A stretch of DNA of 11,098 bases from Cardiobacterium sp963553325 (GTDB taxonomy: Bacteria > Pseudomonadota > Gammaproteobacteria > Cardiobacteriales > Cardiobacteriaceae), in assembly GCA_963553325.1 (NCBI GenBank), contig CAUVOF010000079.1, positions 1 to 11,098 of the forward strand, given 5' to 3'. This document shows, piece by piece, positions 1-6,801 of this stretch. The position numbers and the translations under genes are program-made. Position 1 is the first letter of the stretch; the number at the start of each line of letters is the position of its first letter. The notes below the pieces were generated by a model. That model was not told the DNA's origin. It did not search any database and worked only from the letters and a program-made list of their open reading frames with translations.

Positions 1-797
1 CCGCCTGCCTCGCTACCCCCTTCCAAATCAAAGGGGTGAACTACTCCATCAGCTCTGCCTGCTCTACCAGCGCGCACTGCATCGGCCATGCCGCCGAACT
101 TATCCAGATGGGCAAACAGGACATCGTCTTCGCCGGTGGCGGTGAAGAAGTCCACTGGACCATGACCAGCATGTTTGACGCCATGGGTGCCCTATCCACC
201 AACTACAACGCGACCCCCGAAATTGCCTCACGCGCTTACGACGCCAACCGCGACGGCTTCGTCATCTCCGGCGGCGGCAGCATCCTCGTCCTCGAAGAAT
301 ACGAACACGCCAAGGCACGCGGCGCGACCATCATCGCGGAACTTACCGGCTACGGCGCGACCTCGGACGGCTACGACATGGTGCAGCCATCCGGCGAAGG
401 CGCGGTGCGCTGCATGCAAATGGCGCTGGCCGAACACGGCGGCGACGTGGACTACATCAACGCGCACGGCACCTCGACCCCAGTCGGCGACACGCGCGAG
501 CTGGAAGCCATCAAAACGGCGTTCGCCGGCAAAACCGTGCCGCCCGTCAGCTCGACCAAATCCCTCTCCGGTCATGCCCTCGGCGCTGCCGGCTCGAATG
601 AAGCCATCTACTCGCTCTTGATGCTGCAAAACAACTTTCTTGCCGCCTCGGCGCATATCGAAACCCTCGACGAAAACGCGCGCGACCTGCCCATCCTGCG
701 CGAAAACCGCGAGCAGGCGCTGAACGCGGTCATGAGCAACAGCTTCGGCTTTGGCGGTACCAATGCAACCCTCATCTTCAGCCGTGTCCGCGACTAA
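1..797 (+). CDS. fabB: Beta-ketoacyl-ACP synthase I (FabB), 3' part
   Basis: The gene is cut by the left edge; its reading frame starts at base 3 and ends at TAA 795-797. FabB condenses malonyl-ACP with acyl-ACP in the cytosol during type II fatty acid synthesis and is needed for unsaturated fatty acids. The visible residues follow E. coli FabB closely. The nucleophilic Cys lies in SISSACSTSAHCIG (codon 60-62), the first catalytic His in NAHGTSTPVGD (codon 465-467), the conserved Lys in SSTKSLSGH (558-560) and the second His in the same motif (573-575). The Gly-rich C-terminal motif NSFGFGGTNATL is present. About 140 N-terminal residues are missing to the left. The GTG at 36 is internal and is not a start. 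All catalytic residues are intact, so the gene is probably functional. It has no terminator of its own, and the next gene overlaps its 3' end. Confidence 0.97.
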   Translation, partial: ACLATPFQIKGVNYSISSACSTSAHCIGHAAELIQMGKQDIVFAGGGEEVHWTMTSMFDAMGALSTNYNATPEIASRAYDANRDGFVISGGGSILVLEEYEHAKARGATIIAELTGYGATSDGYDMVQPSGEGAVRCMQMALAEHGGDVDYINAHGTSTPVGDTRELEAIKTAFAGKTVPPVSSTKSLSGHALGAAGSNEAIYSLLMLQNNFLAASAHIETLDENARDLPILRENREQALNAVMSNSFGFGGTNATLIFSRVRD

Positions 798-1617
798 ACG
801 CCGCCGCCTCGGCCTGCTCATCCTCGCCGCCTTGCTCATCGCGGGCGGCGGCATCGCTTGGGCGCAATACGCCAATGGCGAAGAAGCGCCGCTGCGCCCC
901 GAACCGCCGGCACAGGGCAGCATCCAGCAAATACCGAGTGAAGAAGAAGCTCAGGTTGCCGTCGCCGAATCCGCTGGCAAGGGGCAGAAAACAGACAAAG
1001 CAGCGCCTGCGGAAAACCTGCCGACCGGCGACAATATAGACGCCTACACCGCCGCGGAAATCGTCGCTCAGGCACAGGCGGCGCAGGCTGCCAAAGACGC
1101 TGCCGCCACCGCGCAAGCGGATAACACAGGCGCGGCAACGAGCAGCGATGCCGTGTCGGAAAACATGGCGGCGACGGATGCACAAGCAGCACCCGCAGAA
1201 AGCGGGGAAGCGGCTCCCGCCGAAGTGCCGACCGATGCGGAAATCAACGGCGATGACAACGTCGCCTTGCTCCCCGTGGAAAAACTCAGCCCGCCGCCAG
1301 AGCCGCCGGTGCAAATGCAAACCGTCGTCGTCGAGCAGGCGATTTACCGCTGCCCCAAAGGCAACAGCTACATTTATGTGGATAGCGACAAACGCAAAGG
1401 CTACAACCGCTGCACCCTTTTCCGTGCCGAAAAAACCGAAGAAGTGCCAGTCGGCAGCGCGCCAACCGCCGCGGCGCCGCCTACTAGCGGCAACCCCAAC
1501 AGTTGCAGCGGTACTCTGCAATACAAGGGCAGCACCTACCTCTTTATGGAACACCAATCTTGCCCCATCCCGGACAGCGTCTTCCAGCGCCTTACCCCTG
1601 CCGCGAGCAGTCGCTAA
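763..1617 (+). CDS. Hypothetical membrane-anchored protein with duplicated C-terminal motif
   Basis: I do not recognise this 284-residue protein. Residues 12-36 are a basic stretch (KRRR) followed by one hydrophobic segment ending in AQYA, which suggests an inner-membrane anchor or uncleaved signal. Residues about 40-190 are Ala/Glu/Pro/Gln-rich and low in complexity, probably an extended periplasmic linker. The C-terminal part holds four Cys (197, 217, 248, 267) in two pairs and two similar ten-residue motifs, KGNSYIYVDS (199-208) and KGSTYLFMEH (255-264), which suggests an internal duplication. ATG 763 was chosen because a weak GGCGG lies 5 bases upstream; GTG 784 and TTG 751 are alternatives. 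It overlaps the end of fabB by 35 bases, so it is probably translationally coupled to it. The reading frame is open for its whole length and is followed by a repeat and a terminator. Function unknown. Confidence 0.7.
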   Translation: MQPSSSAVSATKRRRLGLLILAALLIAGGGIAWAQYANGEEAPLRPEPPAQGSIQQIPSEEEAQVAVAESAGKGQKTDKAAPAENLPTGDNIDAYTAAEIVAQAQAAQAAKDAAATAQADNTGAATSSDAVSENMAATDAQAAPAESGEAAPAEVPTDAEINGDDNVALLPVEKLSPPPEPPVQMQTVVVEQAIYRCPKGNSYIYVDSDKRKGYNRCTLFRAEKTEEVPVGSAPTAAAPPTSGNPNSCSGTLQYKGSTYLFMEHQSCPIPDSVFQRLTPAASSR

Positions 1618-1623
1618 ACGCAG

Positions 1624-1729
1624 TATAGCAATCCACCGAAAGCTTCATACGGCGTTGCGCCGCTTCGCCGTACTAGTTGTGCTGTCTTCAGCGGCACGCC
1701 TTGTCTGAAACTTTCGGTGGAAGGCTATA
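1624..1729. repeat. MITE-like repeat, copy 1 (short form, 106 bp)
   Basis: The left end TATAGCAATCCACCGAAAG (1624-1642) and the reverse complement of the right end 1711-1729 match at 17 of 19 positions. Both termini carry TATA, consistent with a TA target duplication. The interior (GTTGCGC near the left, GCCTTGTCTGAAACTTTCGGTG near the right) matches the long copy at 7892 in the same orientation. It lacks about 45 bp that hold the central hairpin there. It sits between the hypothetical gene and the terminator, in a convergent intergenic region. Confidence 0.8.
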
Positions 1730-1753
1730 CAAGAAAGGACGTTTAGTAGGCGC

Positions 1754-1783
1754 AAAAAAATCCCCGGCTGGCGGGGATTTTTT
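1754..1783. terminator. Strong bidirectional intrinsic terminator
   Basis: A perfect 12-bp stem (1755-1766 with 1772-1783) has a GCTGG loop. The stem core is TCCCCG/CGGGGA, flanked by A6 on the left and T6 on the right, so it works as a terminator on both strands. It separates the fabB-side plus-strand genes from the minus-strand block that ends at 1800. Confidence 0.92.
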
Positions 1784-1799
1784 CATGCACGTTGCCGCG

Positions 1800-2642
1800 T
1801 TATTTTGGCTTGCGGCTTGGTGCGGTTTTATCCAGCGGCACGAGTTTGTCGATTTCCGCCAGGATGTTTTTCATCGGCTGGGCGCGAATGAGCTCGCCGA
1901 ATGCTTCCATTTGTGCTTTTTGTTCGGGCGGGATTTTGCTTTCCAGCTTGGCGAGGTTTTCGGCAAAACGCGCTTTGCGGAAGGCGTCTGCGTCGGTGAT
2001 GACTTGTTTGCCCTCGGCCGATTTCATCAGGGTGTAAGCGGCAATCGCATTGGCCTTGCCATAGTCGGGAACGCCCTGCGCGCGGCCATAGTGCAAGCCC
2101 AGTTCGTACATCGCCTGCGCGTCTTCTTGCAACGCCGCCTGGCGCAGCCAGTAAACCGCTTGTTGGTAATCCTGCTTGGTGCCGTCGCCGCTGGCATACA
2201 TTTGGCCGAGTAGGCGTTGCGCGGCGGCGTCGCCCTGTTCGGCGGCGATTTTGTAATTCTCGAAGGCTTTGCGGAAATCGGGATGTTCGCGCTGGTCGTT
2301 GCAGGCGGCGACGTTGAGCGTGCCGGTGATGCTGCCCATTTGTGCGTGCGAGGCCTCTATCAGTTTGCAACCTTTTTCGGTGTCTTTCGCCACGCCTTTG
2401 CCCCACATATAGAGCGCGCCCAGGTTGTTTTGTGCTTTGGCGTGGTTTTGCGCGACGGCTTTTTCATACCACGGCACGGCTTTTTCGACTTCGTTTTGTC
2501 GCTCGTAGAAGCGCGCCATTTGGTATTGCGCTTCGGCATTGCCTTGTTCTGCCTGCGCGCGTAATGCGGCGTCGGGTTCGGCGGCAAAGGCGCTGCTGCA
2601 GCAGGCGAGGGCGAGTAGGGTGCTGATTAGGGTTTTTTTCAT
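1800..2642 (-). CDS. Secreted Sel1-like/TPR repeat protein
   Basis: A 280-residue protein with a typical Sec signal peptide: MKK, hydrophobic core at 5-15, and probable signal peptidase I cleavage at AFA|AEP after residue 20. The mature part is made of Sel1-type helical repeats of about 34-36 residues. The clearest are at about 36-67 (AEAQYQMARFYE..AVPWYEKA), 68-101 (AQNNLGALYMWGKGV), 139-172 (AQRLLGQMYASGDGT..AVYWLRQAA) and 175-208 (AMYELGLHYG). The last 70 residues are helical and charged. Such repeats mediate protein-protein contacts, and a periplasmic scaffold role is likely, but no partner can be read from the sequence. It starts 24 bases after the LemA-like stop codon and has no good Shine-Dalgarno, so it probably depends on the upstream gene for translation. 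The terminator at 1754-1783 ends the unit. Cys14 and Cys15 do not form a convincing lipobox. Confidence 0.88.
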   Translation of the reverse strand: MKKTLISTLLALACCSSAFAAEPDAALRAQAEQGNAEAQYQMARFYERQNEVEKAVPWYEKAVAQNHAKAQNNLGALYMWGKGVAKDTEKGCKLIEASHAQMGSITGTLNVAACNDQREHPDFRKAFENYKIAAEQGDAAAQRLLGQMYASGDGTKQDYQQAVYWLRQAALQEDAQAMYELGLHYGRAQGVPDYGKANAIAAYTLMKSAEGKQVITDADAFRKARFAENLAKLESKIPPEQKAQMEAFGELIRAQPMKNILAEIDKLVPLDKTAPSRKPK

Positions 2643-2666
2643 GGGTTTCGTTGGTTCGCTGCGGTT

Positions 2667-3356
2667 TTATTCGGGTTTTGTCGTTTGGCTTTTTTCTGTT
2701 TCTGCTGCCGCTGGGTTTTTGTCTGCGGGGCGCTGTTCTTCGGCGATTTGTTGGCGGATTTGTGCCACGCCGTCGCTGATGTTTTTGGCGGCACGGCTGG
2801 CGGCGTCGCTGATTGCCTGTTTGCTGCTGCCGAAGAATTGTTGTAAGCCTTCGGAATCGTCGCGGGAAAAGGTTTGTGCTTGTGCGTCGAATTTTTCGTC
2901 GTCGCTGTTGAAGTATTCGACGATGTCAAAGGATAGTTTTTTGGCAACGAGTATGGTCGGGAAGGCGTTGCGGTAGCTGTTGTAGGCTTTGACGCGGCGG
3001 TTGTAGTTTTCGCGGCGCGCCAGGATGTCGTTTTCCAGGCTTTCCAGTTGTTGCATCAGGCGCTGATAGGTGGCGTCGGCTTTTAATTGCGGGAAGGATT
3101 GGGCGAGCATCATCATCCGCGTCATGTTTTGTTGTACTTGCGCGACTTTCAGTTGGGTGATTTGTTCGTGTTCGAGATAGCCGGAGGCGATTTCGATGAT
3201 TTGTCCGCTGAGTTGTTGCCGCTTTTTTAAGCCGGCGTGCAGGTTGGAAAAGCCTTCGCGGATTTCTTGCATGCTGTGTTGCAGGTGGTTGTAGATGTGG
3301 ATGAGCCAAAAGACGATGGCGGCGATAACGATGAGCAGGAAGATAAGGAATTCCAT
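2667..3356 (-). CDS. LemA family protein
   Basis: A 229-residue membrane-anchored protein. Residues 2-20 form one N-terminal transmembrane segment, followed directly by the LemA hallmark YNHL..S.QEI at about 22-34. The helical core (22-150) carries family-typical stretches: GLKKRQQL (42-49), SFPQLKAD (87-94), ESLENDILARRENYNRRVKAYN (105-126) and FPTILVAKK (132-140). The C-terminal 60 residues are Gln/Ala-rich and polar, longer than in many LemA proteins. LemA proteins face the periplasm or cell exterior; their biochemical role is not settled. The start is fixed by AAGGAGA at 3361-3367. The gene follows the RND pump by 54 bases and precedes the Sel1 protein by 24, so it is either the third gene of a pump operon or, given a TATAAT in the gap, the head of a two-gene unit. 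Any link to efflux is inference. Confidence 0.88.
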   Translation of the reverse strand: MEFLIFLLIVIAAIVFWLIHIYNHLQHSMQEIREGFSNLHAGLKKRQQLSGQIIEIASGYLEHEQITQLKVAQVQQNMTRMMMLAQSFPQLKADATYQRLMQQLESLENDILARRENYNRRVKAYNSYRNAFPTILVAKKLSFDIVEYFNSDDEKFDAQAQTFSRDDSEGLQQFFGSSKQAISDAASRAAKNISDGVAQIRQQIAEEQRPADKNPAAAETEKSQTTKPE

Positions 3357-3390
3357 GTGTTCTCCTTGGGGTGGTTAGAAATGCGGGCGA

Positions 3391-3396
3391 ATTATA
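3391..3396 (-). promoter_or_regulatory. Candidate -10 box for lemA-like gene
   Basis: On the minus strand this reads TATAAT, 34 bases before the LemA-like ATG, between the pump stop codon and the LemA-like Shine-Dalgarno. I see no good -35 at 16-18 bases upstream, so the promoter is only possible. If real, the LemA-Sel1 pair can be transcribed without the pump. Confidence 0.35.
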
Positions 3397-3410
3397 GCGG
3401 CAATGGTGTA

Positions 3411-6400
3411 TCAATGCCGCCGCCGTAGCAGTTTGCCGAAGTCATCCATCAGGGTGTAAACCACCGGAATCACCACCAAACTTAAGAGGGTAGAGGTTAC
3501 CAGCCCGCTAATTACCGCCGCTGCCATTGGCTGCGAGAAGGTCGGGTCGCCTTTGCCCCAGCCGAGCAGCAGCGGCGTCATCCCCGCGCCCATGGCGATA
3601 CTGGTCATGATGATGGGGCGGGCGCGTTTGTGGCAGGCGTCAATGAGCGCATCGAAGCGGCGTATGCCGTCGCGGCGTTCGGCGATGATGGCGTAATCGA
3701 CGAGCAGGATGGAATTTTTGGTGGCGATGCCCATCAGCATGATGAAGCCTATCATCGACGACATACTGAGGCTGCTGCCGAGTAGCAAGAGGCCTGCGAA
3801 CGCGCCGCCAATGGAAAGAGGCAGTGCCATCAGGATGGTGAAGGGTTGCAGCACGCGGTGGAAGAGCAGGACAAGTATGGCGTAGATGCAGAAGATGCCG
3901 ACTGCCATCGCCAGCAGGAAGCCGCCGAACAGTTCTTTCATCATTTCCGCCTGGCCTTCATCGACGGCATGCACCGCCGGCGGCAGGTTTTGCATGGTTG
4001 GCGTGTTTTGTACGGCATCGACCAGGTCGCCGAGCGCGCCGCTGCCCACTTGGGTGGTGATGCGGATTTCGCGCGCGCGCTCGTAGCGGCTGATGCTTGC
4101 CGGGCCGCCGCTGAAGGCGAGACGGGCAACGTCGCCGACGCGGGTGTTGCTGCCGCTGATGGTGAGGTCTTCCAGCGTCGCCACGTCAGCGCGCGCCGTC
4201 TTCGGCAGGCGGACGATGATGGGCAGTTGCCGGCTTTCCAGGTTGAGTTTGGCGAGGCGCTGTTCGTAGTCGCCTTGGGTGGCGACGCGCAGGGTGTCCG
4301 CCAGTTGCAGGGTGGTGATGCCGCGGTCGGCCATTTTCAGGGTGTCGGGGTAGATGCGCAGTTCTTCGCGCGCGAGGCTTTTGGTGCTGGTGATGCTGCC
4401 GGCGTTGGGCAGGGCGCGGATGTCGCGCATCAGCGCTTGCGCGGTTTCTTCCAATATTTGCGGGTTGTCGCTGGTGAGCGAGACCATGTAACCCGGCTCG
4501 CCGCCCGCGCTTAGGCCGACGGTGAAGCGCGCGCCGGCGACGTGTTGCAGGCGTGCTTCGATGTCGCGCTCGATGATGGTTTTGTCTGGGCGCTTGCCGC
4601 GCGGCTCTAGCACGAGGTTCAGGTCGGCGTTGTTGCGGCTTTTGCCACCAGAGCTGCCGATGTCGCCGGCAAGACGACCGACGGAACTGAAGATGTGTTT
4701 GACGCCGGGCACGTCGGCAATCGCCAGCCGCGCCGCTTCGCTCACCGCCAGCGTGTCTTCCAGGGTCGCATCCGGGGTGAGCTCGATGCTGACGCGCGTC
4801 TGGTCGATGTCGTCGTCCGGCATGAAGCTGCTCGGTATGTGGCGCGCTAGCGAGAGCGAGAAGATGAACAGGGCGATGGTGATGGCAAGCGTCGTCCAGC
4901 GCCAGCGCAGGGTAAGGCCGACGAAGGCGAGGTAAGCGCGCATCACTATGCCGTCGCGCTGCACGACGTCGTGCTTTTCTGGCTTCAACATATAGGCGGC
5001 CATCATCGGCGTAATCAGGCGGGCGACGGCAAGCGAGAAGAAAACGGCAATCGCTGCCGTCCAGCCAAACTGGCGGAAGAATTGACCAATCACGCCGCTC
5101 ATGAACGCCGTCGGCAGGAAGACGGCAATCAGGGTGAAGGTGGTGGCAATGACCGCAAGGCCGATTTCGTCCGCCGCTTCCATCGCCGCCTGATAGGGCG
5201 TTTTGCCGCCGCGCAGGTGGCGGATGATGTTTTCAATCTCGACAATCGCGTCATCAACCAACACGCCGATGACCAGCGACAGCGCGAGCAGCGAAATGAT
5301 GTTCACACTAAAGCCGAGCAGCCACATCACGAGAAAAGCGGGGACGACCGAGAGCGGCAAGGCGAGGGCAGTAACCAGCGTCGCGCGCCAGTTGCGCAGG
5401 AAAAGGAAGACGACCACCACCGCGAGAATGCCGCCTTCGACCAGCATATTGAGCGAGTTTTCATAATCATCTTGCACCGGGGTGGCGCGGTCATAGACCT
5501 TGGTGATGGTGAACTGCGGATAATCCGCGGCAATGCGCGCCAGCTCCGCCTCGACCGCGTCCATCACCGCGACCTCACTCGCGCCGCGACTGCGCACAAT
5601 TTCAAACGCCACCACCGTTTCGCCGTCAAAAAGCGCCTGCGAATCCGCTTCCGCCGCGCCGTCGTAAATGGTGGCGAAATCGCCCAAGCGCTGCGCGCCG
5701 CCGGCGGTGCGAACCTGCAAATCGGCAAGCGCTGCCGCCTGCGTTTGCGCGCCGAGAGTGCGCAGCGACTGCCGCCCGTCGCCAACTTGCGCCTCGCCGC
5801 CGGACACATCGCGCTGCAACGCCGCCACTTGCGCCGCCACATCGCCAATAGAAAGACCGAGCGCCTTCAGCGCCACCGGGTCGGGCAAAACCTCAACCGT
5901 ACGCGACAGTCCACCGATGCGGCTGACGCTGCCGACGCCAGGAATGCCGAGCAGACGGCGCGACAGACTGTCATCGACAAACCACGACAGCGCCAGCTCA
6001 TCCATATCGCGCGCCGCCACCGAGAAGGTCAAAAGCGGCATGCCGCTGGTGTTTACCTTAGAAATCACCGGATCGAGCGCATCGGCAGGCAGGTCGCTAC
6101 GAATCTCGCCCATCGCCGAGCGCACCTCATCGAGCGCCTCCTGCAAATCCTTCTCCAGGCGGAACTCAATCACCGTGGTGGACAAACCGCTCTGCAAGGC
6201 GCTGCGAATCTTCTTCACCCCGTCGAGCGAGGCAACGCGGCTTTCCACCTTCTTCGCCACATCAGATTCCAACTGCTGCGGCGAGGCACCGGAAAGCGAA
6301 ACCGAGACGACGACCACCGGAAAATCCATATCGGGGAACTGCTGAATGCGCATCGCGTTAAAACCATGCCAGCCACCAAAAAACAGCAGGATAAACAACA

Positions 6401-6446
6401 AAATCGAGGCAAGCGGATTGCGGATAGACCAGGCTGAAACGTTCAT
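3411..6446 (-). CDS. RND-family efflux transporter permease (AcrB/HAE1-like)
   Basis: A 1011-residue inner-membrane proton antiporter, close to the family's usual 1000-1050. The order is TM1 (about 9-27), a large periplasmic loop, TM2-6 (from about 330), TM7 (FIFSLSLARH region), a second periplasmic loop, then TM8-12. The proton-relay residues are intact: the Asp pair in GVLVDDAIVEIEN (Asp398-Asp399, matching AcrB 407-408) and Lys910 in GIATKNSILLVDYA (AcrB 940). Start: ATG at 6444-6446, with AAAGGAGAT just upstream; an in-frame TTG at 6461 is less likely. With the adaptor at 6802-7863 it should form a tripartite exporter; no outer-membrane channel gene is in the window, so it may borrow a TolC-like protein. 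Substrate cannot be predicted. A 355-base structured gap separates it from the adaptor gene, unusual for partners normally only a few bases apart. Confidence 0.95.
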   Translation of the reverse strand: MNVSAWSIRNPLASILLFILLFFGGWHGFNAMRIQQFPDMDFPVVVVSVSLSGASPQQLESDVAKKVESRVASLDGVKKIRSALQSGLSTTVIEFRLEKDLQEALDEVRSAMGEIRSDLPADALDPVISKVNTSGMPLLTFSVAARDMDELALSWFVDDSLSRRLLGIPGVGSVSRIGGLSRTVEVLPDPVALKALGLSIGDVAAQVAALQRDVSGGEAQVGDGRQSLRTLGAQTQAAALADLQVRTAGGAQRLGDFATIYDGAAEADSQALFDGETVVAFEIVRSRGASEVAVMDAVEAELARIAADYPQFTITKVYDRATPVQDDYENSLNMLVEGGILAVVVVFLFLRNWRATLVTALALPLSVVPAFLVMWLLGFSVNIISLLALSLVIGVLVDDAIVEIENIIRHLRGGKTPYQAAMEAADEIGLAVIATTFTLIAVFLPTAFMSGVIGQFFRQFGWTAAIAVFFSLAVARLITPMMAAYMLKPEKHDVVQRDGIVMRAYLAFVGLTLRWRWTTLAITIALFIFSLSLARHIPSSFMPDDDIDQTRVSIELTPDATLEDTLAVSEAARLAIADVPGVKHIFSSVGRLAGDIGSSGGKSRNNADLNLVLEPRGKRPDKTIIERDIEARLQHVAGARFTVGLSAGGEPGYMVSLTSDNPQILEETAQALMRDIRALPNAGSITSTKSLAREELRIYPDTLKMADRGITTLQLADTLRVATQGDYEQRLAKLNLESRQLPIIVRLPKTARADVATLEDLTISGSNTRVGDVARLAFSGGPASISRYERAREIRITTQVGSGALGDLVDAVQNTPTMQNLPPAVHAVDEGQAEMMKELFGGFLLAMAVGIFCIYAILVLLFHRVLQPFTILMALPLSIGGAFAGLLLLGSSLSMSSMIGFIMLMGIATKNSILLVDYAIIAERRDGIRRFDALIDACHKRARPIIMTSIAMGAGMTPLLLGWGKGDPTFSQPMAAAVISGLVTSTLLSLVVIPVVYTLMDDFGKLLRRRH

Positions 6447-6497
6447 GAAATCTCCTTTCAAACCTTCTTAATGATGAAAAATGAAGTGGGGATTGCA

Positions 6498-6545
6498 GTC
6501 GCTACCCAGATTTACATACGCGGTAGCGACTATGGTGTATGTAAA
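6498..6545. repeat. Two interleaved 9-bp inverted repeats
   Basis: GTCGCTACC at 6498-6506 is complementary to GGTAGCGAC at 6522-6530. TTTACATAC at 6511-6519, inside the first loop, is complementary to GTATGTAAA at 6537-6545, outside it. All pairs are perfect. The order A-B-A'-B' is that of an H-type pseudoknot if both form in one RNA, or of two competing hairpins otherwise. It starts about 50 bases upstream of the pump start codon. Confidence 0.8.
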
Positions 6546-6590
6546 TGTATGTTGGACGATGCCGCATTGGCTGTGGCATTTTTGACGCTA

Positions 6591-6729
6591 CCCCCACCCC
6601 GTCCCTCCCCCGCTGCGGACGCTGGCGCGTCCTGCGAGGGAGGGGGAAGAACCGCTGCAAACGCGACAACTACTGCCAAATCCGCCACCGAACGGCTCCC
6701 TCCCCCGTGGGGGAGGGGTGGGGTGGGGG
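6591..6729. repeat. REP-like double hairpin with G/C-run inverted repeat
   Basis: The outer arms 6591-6611 (C-runs) and 6709-6729 (G-runs) are 21 bp long and complementary at 19 positions. Between them lie GGACGC-TGGC-GCGTCC (6617-6632) and the purine tract 6636-6646. CCCTCCCCC-GT-GGGGGAGGG (6698-6717) is a perfect 9-bp stem that competes for the right arm. The arrangement is like the CCCTCxCCC-type intergenic repeats found in several proteobacteria; I infer the relation from appearance only. Confidence 0.75.
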
Positions 6730-6755
6730 CAGCAAACACCCCGCGGCGCGACAAC

Positions 6756-6788
6756 TTACATACACGAACCCCGCTGCCCTGTATGTAA
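6756..6788. repeat. Inverted repeat TTACATACA / TGTATGTAA
   Basis: A perfect 9-bp inverted repeat (6756-6764 and 6780-6788) with a 15-base spacer lies 13 bases past the adaptor stop codon. It reuses the TTACATAC/GTATGTAA word seen at 6511-6545, so this word brackets the whole gap. It has no T-run and does not look like a terminator. Confidence 0.7.
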
Positions 6789-6801
6789 ACAGGCATCACG
6801 G

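Larger units (their letters stand above)
6447..6801. other. Structured 355-base gap between adaptor and pump genes
   Basis: No credible gene lies here. From the pump side it holds: two interleaved 9-bp inverted repeats at 6498-6545; a C-rich tract at 6591-6611; a hairpin GGACGC/GCGTCC at 6617-6632; a G-rich tract at 6636-6646; a perfect 9-bp hairpin CCCTCCCCC/GGGGGAGGG at 6698-6717; a G-rich tract at 6709-6729 that is the near-complement of 6591-6611; and a further TTACATACA/TGTATGTAA pair at 6756-6788. A direct repeat CGCGACAACT occurs at 6662-6671 and 6747-6756. The pattern resembles a REP-type intergenic repeat cluster inserted in an operon. The pump's Shine-Dalgarno follows directly. I see no clear sigma70 promoter for the pump. 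Confidence 0.75.

Noticed and set aside
228..923. Minus-strand frame opposite fabB
   Set aside because: FabB is unambiguous on the plus strand; the antisense translation has no family features.
1677..2213. Plus-strand frame that starts inside the repeat and crosses the terminator
   Set aside because: It runs through a strong hairpin and opposite the Sel1 gene; no ribosome site or domain.
2595..2606. Lipoprotein signal in the Sel1 protein (ALACC)
   Set aside because: The residue at -3 is Ala, not Leu, and the AFA|AEP site fits signal peptidase I better.
4971..6437. Long open frame on the plus strand (488 codons) opposite the RND pump gene
   Set aside because: It is antisense to a well-conserved transporter, its translation is rich in Arg, His and Gln with no domain, and GC-rich codon bias explains the absence of stops.
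6545..6799. Short frames on both strands in the adaptor-pump gap
   Set aside because: They translate the C/G-run repeats (Pro, Arg, Gly), have no convincing ribosome site and overlap inverted repeats.
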